A stretch of DNA of 64,000 nucleotides from Acidobacteriota bacterium. Its GTDB lineage: Bacteria; Acidobacteriota; Thermoanaerobaculia; Multivoradales; J023. The notes under the pieces were generated by a model. That model searched no databases. It was not told the DNA's origin and saw only the letters and a list, made by a program, of their open reading frames with translations. Made by a program: the position numbers and the translations under genes. The stretch covers positions 124,001 to 188,000 of the forward strand of contig JAJCXR010000041.1 in assembly GCA_029263315.1 (NCBI GenBank), given 5' to 3'. The stretch's first letter is position 1. Every line of letters begins with the position of its first letter. Below are positions 50,650-61,015 of the stretch, piece by piece.

Positions 50650-50680
50650 CTCCCTCGGCTACGCAGAGCAGCTGAGGGAG
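50650..50680 (+). terminator. Terminator-like hairpin after the barrel gene
   Basis: CTCCCTCGGCT / AGCTGAGGGAG, an 11-bp stem with one G-T pair and a 9-base loop, starting 8 bp past the stop codon. The following GCATTCTCTT is only moderately T-rich. Confidence 0.55.
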
Positions 50681-50745
50681 GCATTCTCTTCATCTCGGAA
50701 GTGTCCGTCCTGCTTACCAGCCTGTGGTGAACGTTAGACTTTTGG

Positions 50746-51753
50746 CTACGGAACCAACCACAACGCAGCCCGCCGTTCCAGCTCTTGGGCCAACTCAGGC
50801 ACCATCTCCAGCGCCGCCGGATCGAGCACCACGTCTTCTGCCTCTCCGTAGTAGACGATGGCATCGACCAGCTCACCCAGCCGGACTCCGACCTGCCCAT
50901 GCCCTTCGAAGAACATGTCGCCGCTCGGTGTTTCGGCCTTGGCCGAGGCCCGGATCTTGACCAGTTGGGGTAGCTTGCCAAGGCCCAAAGCTCGCCGTCC
51001 GGCCTCCGCCCCACCGTCCGCGTCGAAACCGAACACTGCCCTGACGCGCTCCGGATTCTCGGCAACCAAACGTGAGAAGGCGCTCGGCGGCCGACGCTCA
51101 CAATGGCCGCTGCCAAAAATGGCCAACCCTTTGCGGCCTGGGCGTATGATTTCTTGCCGTAGCACCGCTTCGAAATGGCTGATGCGATCGCGAAATAGTT
51201 CGAGGTCTGCCGGTCCGCGAACAGTCTGCCAATCGATGGGCAACGCCGCACCGATGATCGGAATGCGCTCTCCCTTCGGTCGACGAGCGTTCATCGCCGC
51301 GACGCTGCGCAGAAAATCCTCGTAGGGCGGCAACTCCCAGACCTCTCCCAAACCGGCGTCGCGCCAAATGGGTCGCAGCATCTCCCGCGTCAAGGGCTCC
51401 AGATCGAGCACTAGCCGATCGAGTAAGTTTTGGTGCAGCGGATTGGCAAACTCGACGACGATCACATCGACGATTTCGGGAAATCGCGGATGCTCCACCA
51501 ACTCTTGCCGCAGTAGCCCGTCGAAGATACTGCCATGGGTCTCGCCCAAGCACACCAAGTCGGCATGCTGCCAAATGTCGAGGAGCTCCGCGATCACTCC
51601 TTGCAGCCTGGGAGGAACCGGCGATGCTGCGCCCCCTTCACCGCAGGCCCACAACGTCAAAACGCCCAACAGCAGCCCCAACAACAGTTTGCTGCAAGCG
51701 ACACGAGCCCGGAGCCTGGTTTCTTGGAAGCAACCCTGGGGAATCCGACGCAT
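50746..51753 (-). CDS. ChaN-like lipoprotein
   Basis: 335 aa; N-terminal hydrophobic stretch and lipobox LTLWAC, so membrane-anchored. The core begins HADLVCLGETHGSIFDGLLRQELV, matching the G-E-x-H signature of the ChaN/EreA-like and TraB-related fold, followed by VDVIVVEFANPLHQ and, further on, GLAIFGSGHCERRPPS. ChaN proteins bind heme or iron; EreA-like enzymes are hydrolases. The sequence does not decide between them. Standing alone, convergent with the barrel gene. Confidence 0.6.
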   Translation of the reverse strand: MRRIPQGCFQETRLRARVACSKLLLGLLLGVLTLWACGEGGAASPVPPRLQGVIAELLDIWQHADLVCLGETHGSIFDGLLRQELVEHPRFPEIVDVIVVEFANPLHQNLLDRLVLDLEPLTREMLRPIWRDAGLGEVWELPPYEDFLRSVAAMNARRPKGERIPIIGAALPIDWQTVRGPADLELFRDRISHFEAVLRQEIIRPGRKGLAIFGSGHCERRPPSAFSRLVAENPERVRAVFGFDADGGAEAGRRALGLGKLPQLVKIRASAKAETPSGDMFFEGHGQVGVRLGELVDAIVYYGEAEDVVLDPAALEMVPELAQELERRAALWLVP

Positions 51754-51953
51754 CCGGCCATGCTATCGGAACGCCGTCGACGGACACGAGCTCCAACCAT
51801 CGCATAGCCGGAGGGTAGACCTAGACAACCCGTCGATCGACCGCCCACCCCCTGCCCAGGTGGGCCGACGCCCTCCCCCCCTACCCGGACGGCGGGTGCA
51901 GCACGGGCCTCGATAGGGCAGCATGGAGTTGGACGTACTCTCAAGGAGACACC

Positions 51954-52406
51954 ATGCCCGACGCGACACGCCTTCGTTTCCACATTCGGCTCTCAGCAGC
52001 CACGTGTTTGGTGCTCGGCTTGCTGACCCCGACTGTTCACGCACAGGCCCAGGAGCCCACCGGCGCCGTTGAGCACCAGGGCGCTCAAACCTACCGCTAC
52101 CACTGCCAGAGCTGCCATGGCGCTGAAGGCCGCGGCGACGGTCCGGTGGCCGATAGTCTGAAGCTTCCCCCGCCGGATCTCACCCGCCTCGCTGAGCGGG
52201 CAGGCGGAACTTTCCCGGCTCTGCGAGCCCGACGCAAGATCGACGGCCGCGATGCCGTCCCGGCCCATGGTCCCAGCGAAATGCCGGTCTGGGGATTGAC
52301 CTTCGAGCTGCGAGGAGATAATTCCCCTGGGGAGGTCGATGGCCGGATCGATGATTTGGTGGATCTGCTGCGCACCTGGCAAACAACGTACGAAGGGACT
52401 CGATGA
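51954..52406 (+). CDS. Exported monoheme cytochrome c
   Basis: 150 aa; ATG preceded by AAGGAG. Signal peptide to about residue 31 (TVHAQ). Heme attachment motif CQSCH near residue 51, distal Met ligand in PSEMPVWG near 110, and a C-terminal helix (RIDDLVDLLRTW), which makes a class I cytochrome c of normal size. It is a periplasmic electron carrier; partners are unknown. Its stop overlaps the OsmC start (ATGA), so both are co-translated. Confidence 0.9.
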   Translation: MPDATRLRFHIRLSAATCLVLGLLTPTVHAQAQEPTGAVEHQGAQTYRYHCQSCHGAEGRGDGPVADSLKLPPPDLTRLAERAGGTFPALRARRKIDGRDAVPAHGPSEMPVWGLTFELRGDNSPGEVDGRIDDLVDLLRTWQTTYEGTR

Positions 52407-52813
52407 TGGAAATGGCGATTCGCTTTCCCGGCGGCATGGCCGTCGATGCCCACTTCAAGGGTCACCAAGTGCACACCGATCAGCCAGTGGCCAGCGGTGG
52501 CGAGGATTCTGGTCCCTCACCGTTCGACCTCTTCCTGGCCTCCCTGGGCACCTGTGCTGGCTTTTATGTGTTGCGCTTCTGCCAACAGCGGCAGATCGAT
52601 CCCAGCAACGTATCGTTGAGCTTGCAAGTGGTGCGCAACCCCGAAACCCGCAGGATGGAAACCATCCGAACGCAAATTCATCTACCACCGGACTTCCCCG
52701 AGAAGTATCACCAGTCGGTGATTCGAGCCGCCGACCAATGCGCTGTCAAACGGACGCTGTTGGATCCACCGGACCTCGAAACCGTGGTGACGACAGAGCC
52801 TGCGAATCGGTGA
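52403..52813 (+). CDS. OsmC-family protein
   Basis: 136 aa, overlapping the cytochrome c stop by 4 bp. OsmC/Ohr fold: GPSPFDLFLASLGTCAGFYVLRFCQQR with the first conserved Cys, and IRAADQCAVKRTLLDPP with the second. The cysteine pair is that of organic-hydroperoxide or related thiol chemistry; the YhfA-like branch is possible, given the VHTDQPVASGGEDSGPSP start. Cytoplasmic. The pairing with a cytochrome c suggests a redox theme, but this is only inference. Confidence 0.87.
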   Translation: MMEMAIRFPGGMAVDAHFKGHQVHTDQPVASGGEDSGPSPFDLFLASLGTCAGFYVLRFCQQRQIDPSNVSLSLQVVRNPETRRMETIRTQIHLPPDFPEKYHQSVIRAADQCAVKRTLLDPPDLETVVTTEPANR

Positions 52814-52846
52814 TGGTGGGCGTTGCGCTGAGCTACCCAGGCGGTG

Positions 52847-55800
52847 TCACAGATCCTCCGGCACATTCAAAAAAACCACTCGGAACCGATCCCCGGCCGT
52901 CAGACCGGAACGTCGATAAAAGTTGCTGAGCACACCGCCTTGGTAGCTTTGCTGCAACACCGGTACGGGGCGTAGAAATGTGGCGGCGCCACCCTCCAGT
53001 GTTGAGGCGAAGGGATACTCGTCCCAACTGAAGCCGCCGAAGCGATAGGGCCGCACGTCCCCCAGGGCGAACCGCCGGTTGTATCTGCTGAAGCCGGAAC
53101 CGGCGTAGGTTAGGACGCTGGAGTAGCCGGCCCGCTGGGCGTCCAGCATATTGGCCACCAGATCGGGGGCCCTGTTGTAGTCGAAGGCCACCTCCGGCAG
53201 CAGACTGCGCCACATGGCTCCTCGGAAGCTCAGGCCGCTGCCGCCGAGACGCATGCGACCACCGGCTTGGGCGTCGGTGGGCATCAGCAGGAGCTGCATG
53301 GAGCCCACCGCCGCTTCCGCCCGCATGGGCAAGAGCTCGGGGAGGAACACCGCCTCGGCGACGACGCCGACGGCCCCTCCACCAAAGTAGGCCCACGTAT
53401 CTTGGTCAACGGAGTCGCTCCAGCCGGCGTAGTCGCGTCCCGCCTCGGTGATGCCGAAGGTCAAGCCATCGAAATAACCGGCGCAGAAATCACAGAGACT
53501 GGAATAGAGCGTCCACAGGAAAACCTGCCCGTTCTGGCCCCTGGGATCAGCGTGCAGGATGGGGTTGTTGCTCACGAAGGCGTAGCGGTTGAAGCCGTCT
53601 TTCAGGCTGTCGTCCGGCGATAGCCAGCGGCCGAGATCTGAAAAGTAGAGCCGCGGTCCAAAGGCGTAGATGTCCTCGGGGCCGTCGAAGCCTTCCTGAC
53701 GACGCTTTCCGGCGAACAACCGGTCCGTGGTGAAAGCACCGGTCGCGGCGCTTTCCGCTCGGCTGGCACCGTAAGGAAAGTAGCCGGCGGCCTGGGCTGG
53801 GACGCTGCTCTGGTCCACCAAAAGGGTGGTGGAGGCCAGGTAGTCACTGATCACAAAATAGAAGCTCGAGGCACCGGTGGCGGCGTCTGTGAAGCCGATG
53901 CCGGTCTCGGCATGGCTCAGCTCGGTGCCGTCCGGCCCTTGACGCAGATTGCGCGAGTAGAAAATCTCATCGCTGCCCCGGGTCTCCTTCACCCGTGCTC
54001 GATTCTCGTCGTAGAGAATCTTGGCCACCGCGACGCCGTCCTCGGCGATGCGCTTGGGTAGGCCGTGTCCATTGCGGTAGAAACGCAGCGTGCGATCCCC
54101 TTGGTCGATGCGGGTCACCCGTCCCGCCTCGTCATAGCGCAGGTCATAGCCCGAGGAAGATTCCAGGACGGCCCGGGGCCCCGCCTGACGGACGCTGCGG
54201 GCGGCGTCGCCATAGGTCAGGTCAACGCCCCGCAGCTGGGTCAGATTGCCGATGGTGTCGTAGGCATACTCGGAGCGCACGCCGTCGAAGGTTTCCGCCG
54301 CCAGCCGATTGCGATCGTCGTATTCGTAGGTGGTGGCGTGGGTCGTGGTGCCGGCGAGGGGATCTTCGAAGGTCTCATCGCGGCCCACCAACTGTCCTGA
54401 GGCCCCGTAAGCATAGGCGACATCGTGCAGCACCGTGCCGCTCACCACATCGTCGGCGATGGAGGCGCCGCAATCGACGGTGAACGGGCCCGCCAAGGCA
54501 TTGCCGGTGACGGCGCGACGCAGCCGCTTGCCCTGGCCGCCGGGCTCGTAGCAATAGCGCTGCACCAGGTTGGCGCCGAGCTGTCGCTTGCTGGGCAAGC
54601 CGCCGGCATTGACAAAACTGGCGGTGAGCAAATCACCGTGTAAAGAGCTGTGGGTGGATTCCAGACGGCCCGCCGCATCGTAGGTATAGCTGATCACCTC
54701 ACCGCCGGGATAGGTCGCCTGTTCGAGCCAGCCGGCGGCATTGTATTGATAGGCAAACTCGAAACGTGTCGAGCCGATGGTGTGATGCTCGGTGAGCACC
54801 TTGCCCTCGGCGTCGTAGCAATAGTCCTTGCGGCTCACCATGTCGGAGGTGGTGCCTTGGAAACGCCGCAGCTCGGAGCGCGTCAAACGGCCCTTCCAGT
54901 GGCCGGCACAATCGGTGATCGTGGCGTTCGGCAGGGCCGCCGGATCAACGTGGTAAGCCCACAGCACCGCTTCCAGCAGGTCGCCACCCACCAGCTCGGT
55001 TTGATAGATCGTCGCCCCCTGCCGCACCTCACGGGCCACCGGCTGATCAAAAACATCATAGACAGTGCGCACCGCCAAACCCTGGGCGGCAAAACGTGCG
55101 TCGTAGCTGATGGCGACATTGCCGGCGCGGTCGTAGACCAGGTTTGATATGCCGCTGTCGGGGTCTTCGGCCTGCAGCTTGCGGCCGAGCAGGTCGTAGG
55201 TGAAGCGGCTGGCGTGGCCGCCGTCGTCGGTCACCGCCACCAGCTCCCCGAGGACATTGTGCTCGTAGCTCGTCGTGGCATAGAGGCTGGCGCCGCCGTC
55301 GAGGTACTCCGCGACCTCCAGGGGCTGGCCGCGGGCATCGTTGCGGGTCAAGGTGACCTGCCCCGTCGGCTCTTGCACCGCCGTCAGCTCCCGGTCATAG
55401 GCGGTGACCATCGACGAGCCGTCGACGCCCAGACGCTGCGTTTCCCGCCCCAAGAGATCGAAAGTGCGTTGAAAGAGCTGCCCGGCGGCGCGGTTGCTGT
55501 AATGGGGCAAGCGCTCCTTGATCACCCGCCCACTGGCGTCGTAGATCCTCTCCCCGGCCACCAGATGGCAATCCGGCGCCTCGCAGGCACCGAGGTTGCG
55601 TGGCGGTGTGCGCTGCACCTCGATGGCGTTGCCAAAACCGTCGTAGAGCTGCACCTCTTGGCTGTAGCTCTGGCTGCCGTTGAGCCGCTTGACGGTCACC
55701 CGATGGGGCCAGGTGGGTGAGCCGTCGGGCTCGAAATCATCATAGACGTACGTTTCTTTGGGCCAGGCGGGGTCGTCCAAGGGGCCCTGCACCGACAGGA

Positions 55801-58800
55801 GACGCTGGAAGCGGTCGTAGGTGTATTCGGTGCGCTCACCGTTGAAATCGACCTCACGGGCCAGCTGTCCGAAGTTGTCGGTGGTGAAGTCGACCCCTTT
55901 GTAGAGCCATTGGCGGGTCAGGATCTGCGGCCCGGTGGCGGTCAAGGCGGTCCAGGTTTCGCTGTTCTTGAACCAGGGAAAGTCCTGGTGGTAGACCGAG
56001 ACCACGGTGCGTCCCTTGGGGTTGACATGCCTCCACAGCAGGCCCTCTTCGTTGTAGCCGAAGCTCTCCACCACGGTCTCGCCGCCGCCCACCAAGCGCT
56101 TGACCTGCGTCGCATTGCCCAAGACCGGCTCGGCACATTCGTCATCCGCCAACTGACCGTCGTACCCCCACCAGGTTTCCCGCAGGGTGACGCCGCCGGA
56201 TTCCTGGACCTCATGACAGGTGAAGTCGACGAGATAGTCCGCCAGATTGGGGGTCACATGATCGTAGCGGGTCAGCAGGTTGTCCCCCATCAGGGTCTCG
56301 TCGCCGAAGTCGGTGTGGCTGGCGATACGGCCAAAGTCGTCCAGGGTATTGGATTGCTTGGTGACCAGGGGATTGGCCCCTTGGGCGTCGTAGAGCTTTT
56401 GGTAGGTGGAGCGCAGCCTGGGGGCGGCGATGCCGGCCAGCCCCGAATGGTCCCCCAAGATGAAGAACTCGCTGCGCACCAGACGACCGGGATCGTCTTC
56501 GTCGCCGCAGACCAGCATGTCCGAGGTGACATCGTCGGGATCGCAGACAAAAATCACCCCATCGATGAGGATCGAGCCCCCGGGCGGGCAGGGATCGTAA
56601 AAGGGCTGATCCCACCAGCGACCCGGCGGCCCGTCCCACGAATCCTCGGGATCAGGATCCTGTGGATCGCTGAAGTCGGTCCCGGGGCCCCAGCTACCGT
56701 CATAGGTGCCGGTGACGGCGTCCAGGGGCAAGTGTGACTCGACGGCGGGCTCCGGCCTATCGTTGGCCCACCGGTCCCCTTCGGCATCCTCCTCGGCGGG
56801 GTCGTCCGGGTCGCTGAAGTCGCCTCCGTACCCGGCTTCGCCATCGGCGATGGCACCGCCGGCATCTTCCCGACCGTCCGGATCGATGGCCAAGGCGTCC
56901 TCGTCTTCGTCCGCCGCCCGCCGTGGACGCACCAGGCCGGTGACCGGTGAGCCGATGGCGACGGCCCGCACGTAGCCCGCCGGCAAGGCCTGCGTCGACG
57001 CCGAGCGCCAGTCTTCCTCGTGCTCCTGCACCATCGCCGTCAGGGAGGCAGGGGCATCCTCCAGGCTGCGCACCTCACGGCAGTAGAGGCGCCCTTCGAA
57101 ACCTTTGCGCTGGTAGTACCGCGACACCGTGTAGCCGCTGTCGACCTCGTCATAGACCCGCTCGAAGCCGAGAAAGGTGCGGTTGTCGCGATCGTAGATG
57201 CCCCGCTCGTAGCGATAACGATGGCTGACGTCCAAACGGCCGGCGTCTTGATCGCGGCTGCGCACCGACGACGCCACCCACTGCCCGGCGCCCATCTCAC
57301 CATTGGTATTTTGCTTGAAGCTGTACTCCACTTCGAGCACCCCGCCGCTGGGATTGACGATGGAGGTCAAGGCGTCCTGATTGGGCAGGCTCAAGTTATA
57401 GAGGGTCCAATCGTAGTCGTTGTCGTCGTTGCGGTTGAGGCTGCGCAGGGCCAGCTCGATGGCCCCGTCGTTGTCGAAATCGCCGGTGGTCAGAACGGTT
57501 TGGCTGATCGTCTTCACCGGCGGGTCATTGAGGTTTTGCAGGTCGGTGACGCCGCCGTTCAAGGCGTGGCCGGAGATGTCCGACGACCACTCGATGGGCT
57601 CGGAGAAGGAGCTGCCGGTGTTCAGACGCACCAAAAGGGGACCGTTGAGATCGAAGGGGGAGATCCACGGCTCCAGCTCGACATCGTTCTTGATGTCGAT
57701 GGAGCTGGTGAAATAACCGCAGGACGAATCCGGTCCCTCCTGCGGCATGGGCTGCACGTACCAGAAATCCATCAAACCATCGCCGTTGGCATCGAAGAGC
57801 CCTTGCACTTGTCGGCTGTAGGCCAGGCCACCGTTGGCATAGTTGGGGTGACCGAAGACCGAACGGCTGATGCGAGGATAGCCATAGACATGGGTGCAAT
57901 CGCTGCCATGCTGGGTTTGCCAATCCCCGTCGAAGGCCCAGGCCACGGGGCTACCGAAGTCCTCCCCTTCGTTGAAATGCACCCACCAGACTTGATGCTT
58001 CGAGCCGCTTTCCGGATCCACTTCTTCGTAGTTGTCGGCGTCCACGTAGTCGAGCAGACCGTCGCCGTTGATGTCCGCCAGACCGTAATGCTGCTCTACG
58101 TTGCCGAAGGGCATATCTTGGATGCCCCAGTCGAAGGGATGCTTGACGAAGGTATCGGTCAAGGTGGCGCTGATGGCGTCGGGGGTCGCCGAGCCACTGG
58201 GGCTGGAGGGGGCCTGGGCAAAATGCCACAACTCGGGATCGTCGAAACCGCTGCCACTGTTGCGATAGAACAACCAATAGTCATTGGGATTGATCGATGC
58301 TCCGGCGTCCCAGCGGGCGCTCACGAGATCCGGCCTGCCATCGCCGTTGAGATCGACCATGCCTTGGTAGAAGTAGTCCGTCGAAAAGGAATAGTTCTTC
58401 TGGAACTTGGTCAGCACATCGCCGATCACCGGCAAGTGGAGCCCAAACTTGGGGCCCTGGGTGGTCAGGGCGAAGCTGGCGGACGGCAACAGCACCAGGG
58501 CGTTGCCGCCGGCCAGGGCACCGACACCGGAGACGGCAGCGCTGGCATGTTGAAAGGCCATGTTCTGCTGCGGCGAGGCGTAGTTGCCCAAGGCATGGCT
58601 GACAACCCCTGACACCGAAGACCGCAACAAACCGCGGGAGCTGGTGGGCAGACCGACGGCGTTACCCCCGAGGATCAACGACGGGCTGACCGCGAACCCC
58701 TGATAGCCGACCCCGACGCTGACGCCGATGCCGAAGGCCGGTTGGGGCGTCAGGGAGGTGGTGCTGACCGAGGTGTAGAGGGTTGCGGTGCCGTGCACGT

Positions 58801-60910
58801 AGTCGATGTAGCTCTCCAGACCGAGGCTGGAGCCGGTCTTGGCGGGCACATGCCAGGCTTGCGGCGTCTCCCAGCCCAGGCCGGTGCCCCGAGCCCAGTA
58901 CCAATCGTTGGCCCCGTTGGCGAAGTTACGCCGATCGCCGTCGGCGTTGCGACCCATGATGTTGGCGGCGTAGACCCAGTCGAGCAACCCGTCGCCGTCC
59001 ATGTCCCGCAGATCCCACAGACCGGTCGCATAGCCGCGGTTGGAACCCAAGTAACTGCCGGCGGCGGTGGTGAACCAACGACTGCCGGCGTTGTCGAGGC
59101 AACCGTGGTCGGCGCCCAGCATGCCGTCGCCCCCCAGGCCGATGTCCCAGCAATAGTCCAGCTCCACCTTGTCGCCCCAATCGCGGCAATCGGAGGCTCG
59201 CCAATCGAAGGCGTATTCGTGTTTGTCCTTCTTCCAAGAGCCGTAGGTCTCGAGCTCGTCGATGAAATCGGCTGTGGCGGTGAGGTTCTTCTTGCCGAAG
59301 GCCGGGTAGGGACCATAGTAGGAGCTGCGCAGGAACTGGAAGGCCCCGAGTTTCTTGAAATAGGACTCAAATTCGTCGGACTTGCCGGCGTTCTGGTAGA
59401 TGGTCCAGAAGTCCTCGGGGGCGCGGGTCAAGGCACGGGTGAAAGCCAGGCCACCGGCGCCGCCGCTCAACGACAGGTGGTAGTCGAATTTGTGCCAGCA
59501 ATCGGACTTGGCGGTATCTTTGGTGCTGTTCTCCGTGCCGCTGATCGACACCGCACCCAGGGAGGTCAAGGGATTGTCCCAGGCAACCGTCTCGTAAGAG
59601 CCATCCACTTGCCCCAAGGCGAGGTCGAAGGCGCCCACCGGGCTGCCGGTGATGACATCGCTCAGGCCGTCGCCGTTCATGTCCATCATGGCGTGTTGGA
59701 TGTCGTGGCTCACCTGGAAGGGATGTTTCTGGTAGGGCGGCTGCCAGCCTTCTCCAGGGCCGATGACTTCGGCATACAAAACCTTTTCGAAGTCGACCCC
59801 TTGATGACTGTAGGTCATCTCGTAGGGCGGCAGCTTGGAGCCGTCGCGGTCCACCGCCTGCACCTTCATCAGCAAGGGCCGGCCGGTGTACGCGGCATCG
59901 TAGGCCGAGCTCTCGAAATCGTAGGTCAGCTCGGTGCAGGCATCGTGGGAAACCCCCTCGCTGGCAACGTCGGTGCCCAGCTTCCAACCCTGGCGACCGT
60001 AGAATTCCTCCGACACCACCTGCGTTTTGGCGTAGATACAGATCTCGTCCAGCAGGAAGGCGGTGTCCGTTTTGGTGCCCAGGTTGTATGAGAAACGTTT
60101 CCAAGGGGACTCGATGTAATTGAGCTCGACGACGATGCGCCGCGTCGTCGCCGGGTTGCGGGCCGGAATGCCGTACTCGATGTATCGCAGCACCGGTTGC
60201 CGCAAGGTCAGCTGCCGGTTCGGGTAGAGCTCGTAGTAGTAGAGCATCAGGTTGCCGTGCCGATCCTCCACCTGATCGAGCATCCAGGCGACCTTGCGCT
60301 CCTTGTCCTCGTCCCCGGCATCCTTGAGCAGCGACGCCTGGGCCGTGTAGCCGTAGCGATACTTGGTGCCGTCCTTCAGCGACACCAGCCAGGCGGCGCG
60401 GTCGCCCCCCACCCACAGGTGGTTGGCCTCGTCCTGGATGGTGTCGACCTGCTGATCGTTGTGCGGATTGAAGAGGAAGGTTTTGGTGGCCGAGGCGTAG
60501 TCCTCATCGTCCTTGAGCACCGTCAAGGTGCCGAAGTTGCTGCTATAACGCTCCACCGGCACGTTGGGCTCGTAGCGGGCCAAGTCCTCCTCCACCGAGC
60601 CGGGGCGGAAGCCGTCACCGGGATTCAGTGCGATGGCGCTGTAGGGCAAATCCCAACCCACTCCGGCGACGCCCATGCCACCGCGGCTGGAATAGACCAA
60701 TGCCAGCTGCGGCGTCATATCGCCGATACCCTGCGGCACATCGATGGGGATGCTGTGCACAAAGGCGCCGGTATTGGTCACCGGGCTGTGAAACGACGCC
60801 TGCTCCTCCGTCACCGCCTCGGCGGTGACCGACGGCGGCACTTCCTGGGCCATCACCCAGGCGGCCATCGCAAACATCGGTAGGCAAAGCCAGGCGCTTC
60901 GAAGTCGCAT
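52847..60910 (-). CDS. SpvB/RHS repeat protein with NucA/NucB-like nuclease tip (polymorphic toxin type)
   Basis: 2687 aa from the ATG at 60910, 6 bases after GAGGAG (60916 also possible). Signal peptide MRLRSAWLCLPMFAMAAWVMAQ. Residues about 25-370 are SpvB/TcaC-like (TGAFVHSIPIDVPQGIGDMTPQLALVYSS). The middle has VCBS/FG-GAP motifs (DMNGDGLSDVITG, DINGDGLLDYVDA) and a TcdB-middle-like part. RHS/YD repeats run from about 1650 to 2380 (YTYDAAGRLES, YAYDTIGNLTQL). The RHS core ends near 2458 (NRYAFVSNNPILHADPRG). The 229-aa tip ends in SWDEYPFASTLEGGA...QGGVLSNFYRRSGLTAGDRF, the NucA/NucB DNase pattern. The RHS shell would encapsulate and release the tip. No immunity gene follows; the next gene downstream is OsmC on the other strand. 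Confidence 0.9.
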   Translation of the reverse strand: MRLRSAWLCLPMFAMAAWVMAQEVPPSVTAEAVTEEQASFHSPVTNTGAFVHSIPIDVPQGIGDMTPQLALVYSSRGGMGVAGVGWDLPYSAIALNPGDGFRPGSVEEDLARYEPNVPVERYSSNFGTLTVLKDDEDYASATKTFLFNPHNDQQVDTIQDEANHLWVGGDRAAWLVSLKDGTKYRYGYTAQASLLKDAGDEDKERKVAWMLDQVEDRHGNLMLYYYELYPNRQLTLRQPVLRYIEYGIPARNPATTRRIVVELNYIESPWKRFSYNLGTKTDTAFLLDEICIYAKTQVVSEEFYGRQGWKLGTDVASEGVSHDACTELTYDFESSAYDAAYTGRPLLMKVQAVDRDGSKLPPYEMTYSHQGVDFEKVLYAEVIGPGEGWQPPYQKHPFQVSHDIQHAMMDMNGDGLSDVITGSPVGAFDLALGQVDGSYETVAWDNPLTSLGAVSISGTENSTKDTAKSDCWHKFDYHLSLSGGAGGLAFTRALTRAPEDFWTIYQNAGKSDEFESYFKKLGAFQFLRSSYYGPYPAFGKKNLTATADFIDELETYGSWKKDKHEYAFDWRASDCRDWGDKVELDYCWDIGLGGDGMLGADHGCLDNAGSRWFTTAAGSYLGSNRGYATGLWDLRDMDGDGLLDWVYAANIMGRNADGDRRNFANGANDWYWARGTGLGWETPQAWHVPAKTGSSLGLESYIDYVHGTATLYTSVSTTSLTPQPAFGIGVSVGVGYQGFAVSPSLILGGNAVGLPTSSRGLLRSSVSGVVSHALGNYASPQQNMAFQHASAAVSGVGALAGGNALVLLPSASFALTTQGPKFGLHLPVIGDVLTKFQKNYSFSTDYFYQGMVDLNGDGRPDLVSARWDAGASINPNDYWLFYRNSGSGFDDPELWHFAQAPSSPSGSATPDAISATLTDTFVKHPFDWGIQDMPFGNVEQHYGLADINGDGLLDYVDADNYEEVDPESGSKHQVWWVHFNEGEDFGSPVAWAFDGDWQTQHGSDCTHVYGYPRISRSVFGHPNYANGGLAYSRQVQGLFDANGDGLMDFWYVQPMPQEGPDSSCGYFTSSIDIKNDVELEPWISPFDLNGPLLVRLNTGSSFSEPIEWSSDISGHALNGGVTDLQNLNDPPVKTISQTVLTTGDFDNDGAIELALRSLNRNDDNDYDWTLYNLSLPNQDALTSIVNPSGGVLEVEYSFKQNTNGEMGAGQWVASSVRSRDQDAGRLDVSHRYRYERGIYDRDNRTFLGFERVYDEVDSGYTVSRYYQRKGFEGRLYCREVRSLEDAPASLTAMVQEHEEDWRSASTQALPAGYVRAVAIGSPVTGLVRPRRAADEDEDALAIDPDGREDAGGAIADGEAGYGGDFSDPDDPAEEDAEGDRWANDRPEPAVESHLPLDAVTGTYDGSWGPGTDFSDPQDPDPEDSWDGPPGRWWDQPFYDPCPPGGSILIDGVIFVCDPDDVTSDMLVCGDEDDPGRLVRSEFFILGDHSGLAGIAAPRLRSTYQKLYDAQGANPLVTKQSNTLDDFGRIASHTDFGDETLMGDNLLTRYDHVTPNLADYLVDFTCHEVQESGGVTLRETWWGYDGQLADDECAEPVLGNATQVKRLVGGGETVVESFGYNEEGLLWRHVNPKGRTVVSVYHQDFPWFKNSETWTALTATGPQILTRQWLYKGVDFTTDNFGQLAREVDFNGERTEYTYDRFQRLLSVQGPLDDPAWPKETYVYDDFEPDGSPTWPHRVTVKRLNGSQSYSQEVQLYDGFGNAIEVQRTPPRNLGACEAPDCHLVAGERIYDASGRVIKERLPHYSNRAAGQLFQRTFDLLGRETQRLGVDGSSMVTAYDRELTAVQEPTGQVTLTRNDARGQPLEVAEYLDGGASLYATTSYEHNVLGELVAVTDDGGHASRFTYDLLGRKLQAEDPDSGISNLVYDRAGNVAISYDARFAAQGLAVRTVYDVFDQPVAREVRQGATIYQTELVGGDLLEAVLWAYHVDPAALPNATITDCAGHWKGRLTRSELRRFQGTTSDMVSRKDYCYDAEGKVLTEHHTIGSTRFEFAYQYNAAGWLEQATYPGGEVISYTYDAAGRLESTHSSLHGDLLTASFVNAGGLPSKRQLGANLVQRYCYEPGGQGKRLRRAVTGNALAGPFTVDCGASIADDVVSGTVLHDVAYAYGASGQLVGRDETFEDPLAGTTTHATTYEYDDRNRLAAETFDGVRSEYAYDTIGNLTQLRGVDLTYGDAARSVRQAGPRAVLESSSGYDLRYDEAGRVTRIDQGDRTLRFYRNGHGLPKRIAEDGVAVAKILYDENRARVKETRGSDEIFYSRNLRQGPDGTELSHAETGIGFTDAATGASSFYFVISDYLASTTLLVDQSSVPAQAAGYFPYGASRAESAATGAFTTDRLFAGKRRQEGFDGPEDIYAFGPRLYFSDLGRWLSPDDSLKDGFNRYAFVSNNPILHADPRGQNGQVFLWTLYSSLCDFCAGYFDGLTFGITEAGRDYAGWSDSVDQDTWAYFGGGAVGVVAEAVFLPELLPMRAEAAVGSMQLLLMPTDAQAGGRMRLGGSGLSFRGAMWRSLLPEVAFDYNRAPDLVANMLDAQRAGYSSVLTYAGSGFSRYNRRFALGDVRPYRFGGFSWDEYPFASTLEGGAATFLRPVPVLQQSYQGGVLSNFYRRSGLTAGDRFRVVFLNVPEDL

Positions 60911-61015
60911 CGTCATCTCCTCGAAAATGGGTCTGGCCCCATGGTACCGCGTAGCCACCACCGCCGCTACTCGGCACCGGGCCGTACCCCGTCGAGGAGT
61001 GTCCGAGGCGAGGGC

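Noticed and set aside
57020..58612. Long plus-strand ORF (530 aa) opposite the RHS gene, and similar ones at 7793-9430, 25875-26957 and 58742-60091
   Set aside because: These are antisense shadows of GC-rich genes, with no ribosome binding site and repetitive Val/Ala/Gly composition.
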